From Geodermatophilus arenarius (GTDB taxonomy: Bacteria > Actinomycetota > Actinomycetes > Mycobacteriales > Geodermatophilaceae): 64,000 nucleotides of DNA. Under the pieces are notes generated by a model. The model saw only the letters and a list, made by a program, of their open reading frames with translations. It was not told the DNA's origin and made no database searches. Within the stretch, counting starts at the first letter, position 1; the number at the start of each line of letters is the position of its first letter. Shown in pieces: positions 46,519 through 55,324 of the stretch. The stretch is taken from contig NZ_JBHSGR010000023.1 in NCBI RefSeq assembly GCF_042654585.1, positions 1 through 64,000 of the forward strand. The letters run 5' to 3'. A program made the translations under genes and the position numbers.

Positions 46519-47357
46519 CGACTCCCACCACCGACGCGCCCCCGGTGCCCGCCGCCGCCGGCGAGGGCCGGGTGCGCCTGGCGGCCGAGGGGCTGCGCCT
46601 GGCCTACGACGACCGCGTCGTCGTCGACGGGCTGGACCTCGCGCTCACCGACGGCTCGTTCACCGCCATCGTCGGGCCGAACGGCTGCGGCAAGTCCACG
46701 CTGCTGCGGGCGCTGGGCCGGCTGCTGCGCCCGGCGGCGGGTCAGGTGCTGCTCGACGGCCGGGCGATCGCCAGGACGCCGACCCGCGAGGTCGCCCGCG
46801 TACTCGGGCTGCTGCCGCAGACGCCGGTGGCCCCCTCGGGGCTCACCGTCGCCGACCTCGTGGCCCGCGGCCGCCACCCGCACCAGAGCTGGCTGCGGCA
46901 GTGGTCGACCGAGGACGAGGCGGTCGTCGCCGAGGCGCTGACCTGGACCGACATGGGCGACCTCGCCGACCGTCCGGTGGACGAGCTCTCCGGCGGCCAG
47001 CGGCAGCGGGCCTGGATCTCCATGGCGCTCGCCCAGGGCACCGACCTGATCCTGCTCGACGAGCCGACGACCTACCTGGACCTGTCGCACCAGATCGACG
47101 TCCTGGAGCTCGTGGCGCGGCTGCACGCCGAGCGGGGACGGACGGTCGTCGTCGTGCTGCACGACCTCAACCTCGCCGCCCGCTACGCGCAGCGGCTGGT
47201 GGCCATGCGCGACGGCGTCCTGGTCTCCTCCGGCACGCCGCACGAGGTGCTCACCGAGCAACTGCTCGCCGACGTCTTCGACCTCGAGGCCCGCGTGGTG
47301 CCCGACCCGGTGGCCGGCACCCCGATGGTCGTCCCGGTCCGACGGCTCCCCCGGTGA
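46515..47357 (+). CDS. iron-siderophore ABC transporter ATPase
   Basis: The 280-residue protein is an ABC ATPase of the FepC/FhuC type: Walker A VGPNGCGKST at about 53-62, the LLPQTP Q-loop, the signature LSGGQRQRAWISMALAQ, Walker B LILLDEPTTYLD and H switch VLHDLNLAARYA. It powers ferric siderophore import with the two upstream permeases. The ATG overlaps the permease stop. The gene ends shortly before a structured repeat at 47371. Confidence 0.95.
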   Translation: MTTPTTDAPPVPAAAGEGRVRLAAEGLRLAYDDRVVVDGLDLALTDGSFTAIVGPNGCGKSTLLRALGRLLRPAAGQVLLDGRAIARTPTREVARVLGLLPQTPVAPSGLTVADLVARGRHPHQSWLRQWSTEDEAVVAEALTWTDMGDLADRPVDELSGGQRQRAWISMALAQGTDLILLDEPTTYLDLSHQIDVLELVARLHAERGRTVVVVLHDLNLAARYAQRLVAMRDGVLVSSGTPHEVLTEQLLADVFDLEARVVPDPVAGTPMVVPVRRLPR

Positions 47358-47370
47358 GCTGATGGAGCGG

Positions 47371-47423
47371 CCCCGCTGCAGGGGCCCGCCGCGAGCGTGC
47401 GAGCGGTGGGGGGGGCAGCGGGG
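47371..47423. repeat. structured repeat, copy B (between ATPase and SIP genes)
   Basis: The same layout as 23072-23120: an outer stem CCCCGCTGC (47371-47379) with GCAGCGGGG (47415-47423) and an inner stem CCCGCCGC (47385-47392) with GCGGTGGG, closed by GAGCGTGCGA. It follows both the ATPase stop (plus strand) and the siderophore reductase stop (minus strand), with the TCCTCC block just past it as in copy A. It likely terminates both operons. Confidence 0.7.
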
Positions 47424-47430
47424 TCCTCCC

Positions 47431-48369
47431 TCAGTTCTCGGCGCGGCCCTCGCGCCAGTAGCCCATGAAGGCCACCGAGCGCCGGTCGACGCCGAGGTCG
47501 CCGACCAGGCGGCGGCGCAGCTGCTTGACCATCCCGGCCTCGCCGGCCAGCCAGGCGTAGCAGCCCGCCCCGGCCGCGGGGTCCTCGGGGACCTCCCACA
47601 GCAGGCCGGTGTCGAGGTCGACGTCCTCGGGAGTGGGCGCCGGCGCGGCGCAGATCCCCAGGTCCACCAGGGCGGCGTGCACCGCGGGTACCAGCAGCTC
47701 GCCGCGGGGGCGGTCGGCGCGGGCCAGCCAGCGCACCTGCACGCCCTCGGGCAGCCGCAGGTCCTGCAGGTCCCCGGCCTCGGGCACCTCGAGGACGGCG
47801 ACGGCGCGGCGGCCGGGCGGCAGCGCCTCGAGGATCGCGCCGACGGCGGGCACCGCGGTCTCGTCGCCGGCGAGCAGCAGGCAGGAGGCCGTGGCCGGCG
47901 GTGCCCACTCGACGCCCCACGCGCGGCCGCGGCCGGGACGGTCGGGGCCCATGAGCACCATCGGGTCGCCCGGGCGGGCCTGCGCGGCCCAGGTGGCGGC
48001 CGGGCCGGCGTGCCCGTCGGCGACACCGTGCAGGACGACGTCGAGGTCGACCTCGGACCGCTCGGGGCGGGCCGCGCGCACGGTGTAGGTGCGCAGGACC
48101 GGTCGCCGCTCCTCGGCCAGCGCGCAGTAGGCGGGGTACCACTCGGCGCCGGCGGCCTGCAGCTCGGCCAGCGCGGTCGGGTCGGGGGCGAGGACGAGCT
48201 TGACCCGCTGGTCGTCCCCGGCCACGCCGAAGCCCTCGAGCTGCGGGCCGGTGAGCGTGATCCGCACCATCGACGGACCGAGGGAGCGGACGCGGGCGAC
48301 GACGGTCTCGAAGAACAGCCACTGCGGCAGCTCGGCCACCGCCGCTGCCGGGGCCTCGGTCGTCGTCAC
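47431..48369 (-). CDS. siderophore-interacting protein (ferric-siderophore reductase)
   Basis: The 312-residue protein is a SIP/ViuB-type flavoprotein. A FAD-binding beta barrel has FFETVVARVRSLGPSMVRITLTG near residue 19 and the RTYTVRAARPE motif (about 93). An NAD(P)H-like domain has LLLAGDETAVPAVGAILEAL and CYAWLAGEAGMVKQLRR. It reduces Fe3+ from imported siderophores in the cytosol. The GTG start at 48369 is used. An iron box lies just upstream, shared with the divergent binding protein. Confidence 0.93.
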   Translation of the reverse strand: MTTTEAPAAAVAELPQWLFFETVVARVRSLGPSMVRITLTGPQLEGFGVAGDDQRVKLVLAPDPTALAELQAAGAEWYPAYCALAEERRPVLRTYTVRAARPERSEVDLDVVLHGVADGHAGPAATWAAQARPGDPMVLMGPDRPGRGRAWGVEWAPPATASCLLLAGDETAVPAVGAILEALPPGRRAVAVLEVPEAGDLQDLRLPEGVQVRWLARADRPRGELLVPAVHAALVDLGICAAPAPTPEDVDLDTGLLWEVPEDPAAGAGCYAWLAGEAGMVKQLRRRLVGDLGVDRRSVAFMGYWREGRAEN

Positions 48370-48413
48370 GCGGGTCTCCGCTCCGCTCGGGGACGGCCCC
48401 TGCGGACCGCTTG

Positions 48414-48432
48414 TAAGGCAAGGCTAACCTCC
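48414..48432. promoter_or_regulatory. iron box in the SIP / binding-protein spacer
   Basis: TAAGGCAAGGCTAACCTCC matches the TTAGGTTAGSCTAACCTAA operator at about 14 of 19 positions, with an almost perfect right half. It sits between the divergent reductase (start 48369) and lipoprotein (start 48482), so one regulator site can control both directions. Confidence 0.85.
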
Positions 48433-48481
48433 CCTCGCCCGCAGGGGGAAGCCCCCTGCCCGAACCGGAGGAGGACCCCCG

Positions 48482-49483
48482 GTGTCCCGACCCCCGCGCC
48501 TGCTCGGCGCCTCCCTCGCGCTGGCGGCCCTGCTCGCCGCGAGCGCCTGCGCCGGATCCGGCACCGACGACGAGGCGGAGGCCGCGACGGGAGGCTGGTC
48601 GTTCACCGACGACGTCGGCACCACCGTCGAGCTCGACGCCGCGCCGGAGCGGGTGGCCGGCCTGAACGACGTCGCGTCGTCGCTGTGGAACCTCGGCATC
48701 GAGCCGGTGGCCACCTTCGGCCAGACCTCGGCCGCCGACGACGTCCAGTTCGAGGGCCGCGACCTCGACGGCGTGGAGATCGCCGGCGAGAGCTACGGGC
48801 AGATCGACCTCGAGGCGCTGGCCGCCGCCGACCCCGACCTGATCGTCACCACCGTCTACCCGGTGGACTCCGAGGGGACGCTGGACGACACCCAGCCCCT
48901 GTACGGCTTCGAGTCGCTGGAGCAGCAGGAGCAGGTCGCGCGGATCGCGCCGGTCGTGGCGATCGCCTGGCGCGGCTCGGCCGCCGACGTCATCGAGCGC
49001 ACCGCCGAGCTCGCGGAGGCCCTCGGTGCGGACGTGGACGGCGACGAGGTGAGCGCGGCCCGGCAGGACTACGAGGACGCCTCCGCGGCGCTCACCGAGG
49101 CCGCGTCCTCCGGGGTCACCGTGCTGCCGGTGGCCGCCTACCCGGACGAGGGCTTCTACGTGGCGAAGGCCAACGACGACCCGTCGCTGCGCCTGTACCA
49201 GGACCTCGGCGTGCAGTTCGTCGACCCGGGCGGCGACGGCTACTTCTGGCAGACCGCGAGCTGGGAGCAGGTGCCGCAGTACCGCAGCGACGTGATCCTC
49301 TACTCGCTGCGCGGCGCGATGACCCCCGAGGAGATGGCCGGCCAGCCGACCTACGGTCTGCTGCCGGCCGCGCAGGCGCAGCAGGTGTACCCGTGGGAGT
49401 ACGTCGGCATGGACTACGCCGCCCAGGCCCGCTACATGGAGCGCCTGGCCGGCTGGCTGGCCGACTCCGACAAGGTGTCCTGA
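48482..49483 (+). CDS. iron-siderophore ABC substrate-binding lipoprotein
   Basis: The 333-residue protein has a lipoprotein signal peptide with lipobox AASAC (C23), followed by a FepB/FhuD-like fold. It contains TVELDAAPERVAGLNDVASSLWNLGIEPVATFG, DLIVTTVYPV and the long connecting helix around residues 160-200. It captures ferric siderophore at the membrane and passes it to the permeases 3 kb upstream. It is divergent from the reductase and separated from the transporter operon, but shares iron-box control. The last 52 bp overlap the convergent EamA gene. Confidence 0.91.
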   Translation: MSRPPRLLGASLALAALLAASACAGSGTDDEAEAATGGWSFTDDVGTTVELDAAPERVAGLNDVASSLWNLGIEPVATFGQTSAADDVQFEGRDLDGVEIAGESYGQIDLEALAAADPDLIVTTVYPVDSEGTLDDTQPLYGFESLEQQEQVARIAPVVAIAWRGSAADVIERTAELAEALGADVDGDEVSAARQDYEDASAALTEAASSGVTVLPVAAYPDEGFYVAKANDDPSLRLYQDLGVQFVDPGGDGYFWQTASWEQVPQYRSDVILYSLRGAMTPEEMAGQPTYGLLPAAQAQQVYPWEYVGMDYAAQARYMERLAGWLADSDKVS

Positions 49484-50460
49484 GGCGCGAGCGGCGCCGG
49501 CGTCTCGGGGACGGGCGCCGGCGCCGGGGTCGGCCGCGCGGCGGTGCGGGCGGTCTGGGCGAGCGCGATGCCGCCGAGCACCACCAACCCGCCGGCCACC
49601 TGCCAGCCGGTGAGCACCTGCTCCACCCACAGCCAGGCGACGACCGAGGCGAACACCGGCTCGACGGTGGCGACCAGCCCGGCCGTCGTCGGCGGCAGGT
49701 GGCGCAGCGCGGCGATCGACAGCCAGAACGGCGTGATCGCCCCGAGGACGACGATCCAGGCCACGAGCACCCACAGCGGCAGCTGCGCCGAGCCGAGCGA
49801 GACCGGCACCCGCTCCCCCAGCACGCCGGCGCCGAACGACGCGGTGAACGGGGCGACGACCGCCCAGAACAGCGCGGCGGCGACGAACGTCCAGGTGGTG
49901 AGCGCGACCGGGTCGCGGGTGGCCGTCCCGCGCTCGCCCATGAGGTAGTAGGTCGCCAGGCAGACGGCGGCGGCCAGGCCCGCGGCGACGCCGAGCGGGT
50001 CCAGCGAGCCGCCGCCCTCCCACACCTGCGCGACGAGGACCAGCCCGGACAGCGACAGCGCCAGCGCCACCCAGATCCGGGGGCGCACGGGTTCCCGGCG
50101 CACCAGCCGGACCCACAGCGCGATCCCGACCGGCGCGGTCATCTCGAAGACCAGCGCGATGCCGACGGGCAGCCGGCCGATGGCCACGTAGTAGAGGAAC
50201 TGCGTGAGCGCGACGCCGACCACGCCGAACACCGCGAGGAAGGGCACCTCGCGCCAGGTGAGCCGCAGCCGCCGCGGGGAGACGAGCGCCAGCGCGGCCA
50301 GCAGGCCGACCGCCGCCCCGCCGCAGCGCATCGCCGTCAGCCAGGTGGGCGGGACGCCGGCCTGCAGCGCGAGCGTGGAGACGGTGCCGTTGACGGCGAA
50401 CAGCCCCGCCGCCGCCACGGTGGTCAGGTAGCCGATGGCTGGGCGGCGGGTGTGCGGCAC
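49432..50460 (-). CDS. EamA/RhaT family transporter
   Basis: The 342-residue protein has ten hydrophobic helices in two EamA repeats (AGLFAVNGTVSTLALQAGVPPTW; second repeat beginning near LPLWVLVAWIVVLGA with APFTASFGAG between). EamA proteins export amino acids or small metabolites. The GTG at 50460 is chosen because helix 1 follows directly and a TACGCT -10-like box sits just upstream. A GTG at 50496 would extend it by 12 residues. The tail is hydrophilic and Ala/Pro-rich. Confidence 0.85.
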   Translation of the reverse strand: MPHTRRPAIGYLTTVAAAGLFAVNGTVSTLALQAGVPPTWLTAMRCGGAAVGLLAALALVSPRRLRLTWREVPFLAVFGVVGVALTQFLYYVAIGRLPVGIALVFEMTAPVGIALWVRLVRREPVRPRIWVALALSLSGLVLVAQVWEGGGSLDPLGVAAGLAAAVCLATYYLMGERGTATRDPVALTTWTFVAAALFWAVVAPFTASFGAGVLGERVPVSLGSAQLPLWVLVAWIVVLGAITPFWLSIAALRHLPPTTAGLVATVEPVFASVVAWLWVEQVLTGWQVAGGLVVLGGIALAQTARTAARPTPAPAPVPETPAPLAPQDTLSESASQPARRSM

Positions 50461-50507
50461 CCGTCCGAGCGTAGTGGTCGTCGAGTCGTACGCCACCTAC
50501 CGACGCG

Positions 50508-50912
50508 TCACTGGGCGTACGCCGGGTCCATCCACACGACCTCCCAGACGTGGCCGTCCGGGTCGGTGAAGCTCGAGCCGTACAGGAATCCGTGGTCCTG
50601 CGGCGGCATCCACTTGTCCCCGCCGGCACCGAGGGCCCGCTCGACCATCGCGTCGACCTCCTCGCGGCTGTCGCACGACAGCGCGTACAGCGCCGCCGTC
50701 CCCTGCCGCGGGTCGGCGATCCGCGTGCCCTCGGGGACGAAGCCGGCCATCTTCCCGCGGCTCAGCAGCTGCAGGCGGATCGTGTCGCTGACGACCACCG
50801 AGACCGACTCCTCGTCGCTGAACTGCTCGTCCACCGTGAACCCGAGGGCGGTGTAGAAGGCCCGGCCGGCCGCCACGTCGGCCACCGGCAGGTTGAGGAA
50901 GACCATGCGCAC
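50508..50912 (-). CDS. VOC (glyoxalase/bleomycin-resistance-like) family protein
   Basis: The 134-residue protein has two beta-alpha-beta-beta-beta modules of the VOC fold: MVFLNLPVADVAAGRAFYTALGFTVDEQ in the first and DPDGHVWEVVWMDP at the end of the second. This arrangement is common in PhnB-like or uncharacterised VOC enzymes. Metal ligands are not all present in the usual places, so enzyme class is uncertain. The GTG at 50912 (or ATG at 50906) opens the gene. Confidence 0.85.
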   Translation of the reverse strand: MRMVFLNLPVADVAAGRAFYTALGFTVDEQFSDEESVSVVVSDTIRLQLLSRGKMAGFVPEGTRIADPRQGTAALYALSCDSREEVDAMVERALGAGGDKWMPPQDHGFLYGSSFTDPDGHVWEVVWMDPAYAQ

Positions 50913-51031
50913 GGTCGCGCTCCCGTCGTCCGGGGCCCTCGGCCCGGGCCCGTCGAGGGGGGAGACGGCGCGGCCGGGCGGAACTCATCGGCCGCGCGTG
51001 GCTCCCGGGGAGGGCGGGCACCCTCGACGGC

Positions 51032-51391
51032 GTGACCGAACCCCGCCCCCCGTGGTCCCGACGGCGCCGCCGCCTGCTCCTCTGGCTGGGCGCGGGGGCC
51101 GTCGTCGGCGGGGTCGGGGCGCTCGTGCTGCCCGCGGAGTTCGGTGTCACCGCGGCCTACCTCGGGGCGCTGTGCGCGTTCCTGCTGGTCGCGGCGGCGG
51201 TGGTCTTCGTCGCCTTCCCCGGGCCGGACACCGCCGGCGCGCTGCTGCGGTCGACGCCGGTGGCCGGCGCGGTCCTCGTGGTGGGGGTCCTGATCTCGCT
51301 GTCGGCGGAGGGGCAGCCGCTGTGGTGGGTGGCCGCGGGAGTGGGCGCGGTGTGGCTGGTCTCCGCGCTGTGGCTGGCCCGCTCCGGCTGA
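51032..51391 (+). CDS. small four-helix membrane protein
   Basis: The 119-residue protein has an Arg-rich cytoplasmic N-terminus (PPWSRRRRRL), then about four hydrophobic helices (16-34, 37-61, 73-90, 94-115). No family is recognised, and no catalytic residues stand out. The GTG start at 51032 is supported by the positive-inside N-terminus. It stands alone, 44 bp before the thioesterase gene, and might be co-transcribed with it. Confidence 0.62.
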   Translation: MTEPRPPWSRRRRRLLLWLGAGAVVGGVGALVLPAEFGVTAAYLGALCAFLLVAAAVVFVAFPGPDTAGALLRSTPVAGAVLVVGVLISLSAEGQPLWWVAAGVGAVWLVSALWLARSG

Positions 51392-51434
51392 CCCGCGGGA
51401 GGGCCCCGACTCCGGCCGGGCGAGACTGCGGGAC

Positions 51435-52217
51435 GTGCACCTGCCCTCCGCCTGCTACCTCCCGGACGGCGACGGCTACGTCGCTACCGCGCTGACCATC
51501 GGGCCGTGGGACCCGGGCCTCCAGCACGCCGGGCCACCGGCGGCGCTGCTCGCCCGCGAGGTCGAGCGCACCGGCGGCATCCCCGGCGGGCAGACGGTGC
51601 GGCTGGCCTACGACGTCCTCGGGCCGGTGCCGGTGGGACCGGTGCGGGTGGAGGCGCGGGTGCTGCGCCCGGGCCGGCGGATCGAGCTGGTGGAGGCCAC
51701 GCTCACCGCGGGCGGGCGCACGGCGATGCGGGTGACCGCCTGGCGGATGCGCAGCCGCGACGCGGCGGACACCGCCACGCCCCCGCAGCCGGCCGCCGTC
51801 GGCCCGGAGGACGCCCGCCCGGCGGTGTTCGACGTGTTCCGCGAGGAGGTCGCCTACCACCGCGCGCTGGACTGGCGGGAGGCGTCGGGCTCGCTCACCG
51901 GCACCGGGCCGGCCGCGGCCTGGACCCGGCCGCTGTGCGCGCTGGTCGAGGGCGAGCCGATGACGCCGCTGGAGCACCTGCTGGTCATGACCGACGCGGC
52001 CAGCGGCATCTCCGCCGAGCTCCCGTGGGACCGGGCGACCTTCGCCAACGTCGACCTCGTCGTCGCGCTGTTCCGGCAGCCGGCGGGCGAGTGGCTGGGC
52101 ATGGACGCGACGACGACGATCGGGCCCGGCGGCGTCGGGCAGTGCTCGGCCGAGCTGCACGACACCACGGGGCGGATCGGCCGCTCGGTCGCCTCGCTGT
52201 TCGTCGAGCCGAGGTAG
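51435..52217 (+). CDS. thioesterase family protein (TesB/4HBT-like double hotdog)
   Basis: The 260-residue protein has two hotdog-like halves. The first contains GPWDPGLQHAGPPAALLAREVER and the RLAYDVLGPVPVGPVRVEARVLRPGRRIELVEATLTAGGR strand set. The second contains TPLEHLLVMTDAASGISAELPWDRATFANVDLVVALFRQPAGEWLGMDA. This is the acyl-CoA thioesterase-like (DUF4442/TesB) arrangement. It probably hydrolyses acyl-CoA. The GTG start at 51435 fits the conserved start. Confidence 0.85.
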   Translation: MHLPSACYLPDGDGYVATALTIGPWDPGLQHAGPPAALLAREVERTGGIPGGQTVRLAYDVLGPVPVGPVRVEARVLRPGRRIELVEATLTAGGRTAMRVTAWRMRSRDAADTATPPQPAAVGPEDARPAVFDVFREEVAYHRALDWREASGSLTGTGPAAAWTRPLCALVEGEPMTPLEHLLVMTDAASGISAELPWDRATFANVDLVVALFRQPAGEWLGMDATTTIGPGGVGQCSAELHDTTGRIGRSVASLFVEPR

Positions 52218-52287
52218 CGGCAACTCCGAGCCGCACCGGGTTGGATGGGCACCGACCCCCACGAGCCACCGGAGGACCGGATCCCGC

Positions 52288-53178
52288 ATGGCACCGTTCA
52301 CCGACCTGCTCGACTGGCTGGCCGGCCGCGGCCTGGAGATCGTACTGATCATCCTGGGCTCGGTCCTGGTGGCCCGGTTCGTCAGCTGGGTGGGCGACCG
52401 GATCACCAGCCGCATCGACGCCCGCTCCACCGGGGGTGACGTGCTGGTCCGCTCCGAGGCGGCCAAGCACCGGCACTCGCTCACCCAGGTCGTCACCTGG
52501 ACGCTCATCGTGATGGTCTACGCGGTGGCGGCGTTCTACGTGCTCGACCGCCTCGGCGTGCCGGTCACCGGCCTGGTCGCCCCGGCCACCGTGCTCGGCG
52601 TGGGGCTCGGCTTCGGCGCGCAGCGGATCGTCGGCGACGTCCTGGCCGGGTTCTTCCTCATCACCGAGCGGCAGTACGGCTTCGGCGACGTCGTCTCGAT
52701 CCAGGTGGTCGGCGGCGGCGACCCGGCCGACGGCACCGTCGAGGACGTCACGCTGCGGATCACCCGGCTGCGCTCGGCCGACGGCGAGGTGGTCACCATC
52801 CCGAACGGGCAGATCGTCAAGGTGGTCAACCTGTCCCGCGACTGGGCGCGCGCGGTGGTCGACGTCCCGGTGCCGACGACGGCCGACGTCACGCGGGTCA
52901 ACGAGATCCTCCGCGAGGTGGGCCGGCAGGCCTTCGCCGACCCCGACCTGCGCCGCCTGCTGCTCGACGAGCCGAGCGTGATGGGCGTCGAGAGCATCGA
53001 CCTCGAGCAGGTCAACGTGCGGGTGGTCGCCCGCACGCTGCCCGGCCGGCAGTTCGAGGTGAGCCGCGACCTGCGCGCCCGGATCGTGCTGGCCTTCGGC
53101 CACGCCGGCCTCAACGTGACCCCGGAGCCGGCACCCGCACCGGCGCCCGCCCCGGTCCGGCAGGGGGCGCAGCAGTGA
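52288..53178 (+). CDS. MscS family mechanosensitive channel
   Basis: The 296-residue protein is a small MscS-type channel. It has two N-terminal helices (about 5-35 and 70-95), then pore helix TM3 near residues 98-130 with Gly-rich GLVAPATVLGVGLGFGAQRIVGD. The soluble vestibule follows, with FFLITERQYGFGDVV and PNGQIVKVVNLSRDWA, and an Ala/Pro-rich tail. It releases solutes on membrane tension. Its stop overlaps the next gene's GTG (GTGA), so it is translationally tied to a single-pass protein with a long outer tail. Confidence 0.92.
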   Translation: MAPFTDLLDWLAGRGLEIVLIILGSVLVARFVSWVGDRITSRIDARSTGGDVLVRSEAAKHRHSLTQVVTWTLIVMVYAVAAFYVLDRLGVPVTGLVAPATVLGVGLGFGAQRIVGDVLAGFFLITERQYGFGDVVSIQVVGGGDPADGTVEDVTLRITRLRSADGEVVTIPNGQIVKVVNLSRDWARAVVDVPVPTTADVTRVNEILREVGRQAFADPDLRRLLLDEPSVMGVESIDLEQVNVRVVARTLPGRQFEVSRDLRARIVLAFGHAGLNVTPEPAPAPAPAPVRQGAQQ

Positions 53179-53672
53179 CCGTCCCGGGCGCGCCGCGTCC
53201 CGAGGAGACCGGCGGCGGCGACCCCGCCGGCCGCGGCCGCTTCGGCCTGTCGAACGTCTTCCGCCGCTCACCCGGGCACATCGGCCGGGCGCGCACCTCG
53301 ACGCTGGTGCTGGCCGCGCTCTTCGTGGGCCTGGGCGTGCTCTACCTGTACGTGAAGCCGCCGGACCCGGCGACCGTCCCGGCCGGCGGCACGACGGAGG
53401 TCACCACGCCGGCGCCCGCGCCCGCGCCGGAGACGACGGCACCCCCGACGACTCCCGAGCCGGAGCCGACGACGCCGGAGGAGACGACGACGCCCGAGGA
53501 GACGACGGCGCCGACGCCGGTCCCGACGACCACCGCGCCGGCTCCCCCGACCCTGCCGACGACGACCACCCCGCGGACGACGGAGCCCGCGACGGAGACG
53601 CCGACGACGCAGCAGCCGCCGTCCCCCGCCGAGGAGCCCCCGCCGACGACGGACACCACCCCGACCACCTGA
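53175..53672 (+). CDS. single-pass membrane protein with Thr/Pro/Glu-rich tail
   Basis: The 165-residue protein has a cytoplasmic N-terminus (about 38 residues, basic at HIGRARTS), one membrane helix (about 43-62, LVLAALFVGLGVLYLYV), and a 100-residue tail of T, P, E and A repeats such as TTPEETTTPEETT. The tail is probably extracellular and disordered, and could be O-mannosylated as in other actinobacteria. The overlap with MscS (GTGA) suggests an accessory or wall-spanning partner. No family was recognised. Confidence 0.7.
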   Translation: MTVPGAPRPEETGGGDPAGRGRFGLSNVFRRSPGHIGRARTSTLVLAALFVGLGVLYLYVKPPDPATVPAGGTTEVTTPAPAPAPETTAPPTTPEPEPTTPEETTTPEETTAPTPVPTTTAPAPPTLPTTTTPRTTEPATETPTTQQPPSPAEEPPPTTDTTPTT

Positions 53673-53743
53673 CGCGGCGCGTGGACAGCCGATGTGAACG
53701 ACGGTTAACGTCCGGGGCGGAGATCCCACACAGGAGGCACAAC

Positions 53744-55320
<1,577 letters not shown>

Positions 55321-55324
<4 letters not shown>

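Noticed and set aside
47183..50629. Very long minus-strand frame (1148 residues) and its plus-strand counterpart at 47362-50856
   Set aside because: Both cross several well-supported genes on both strands and show low-complexity composition typical of shadow frames in 74% GC DNA.
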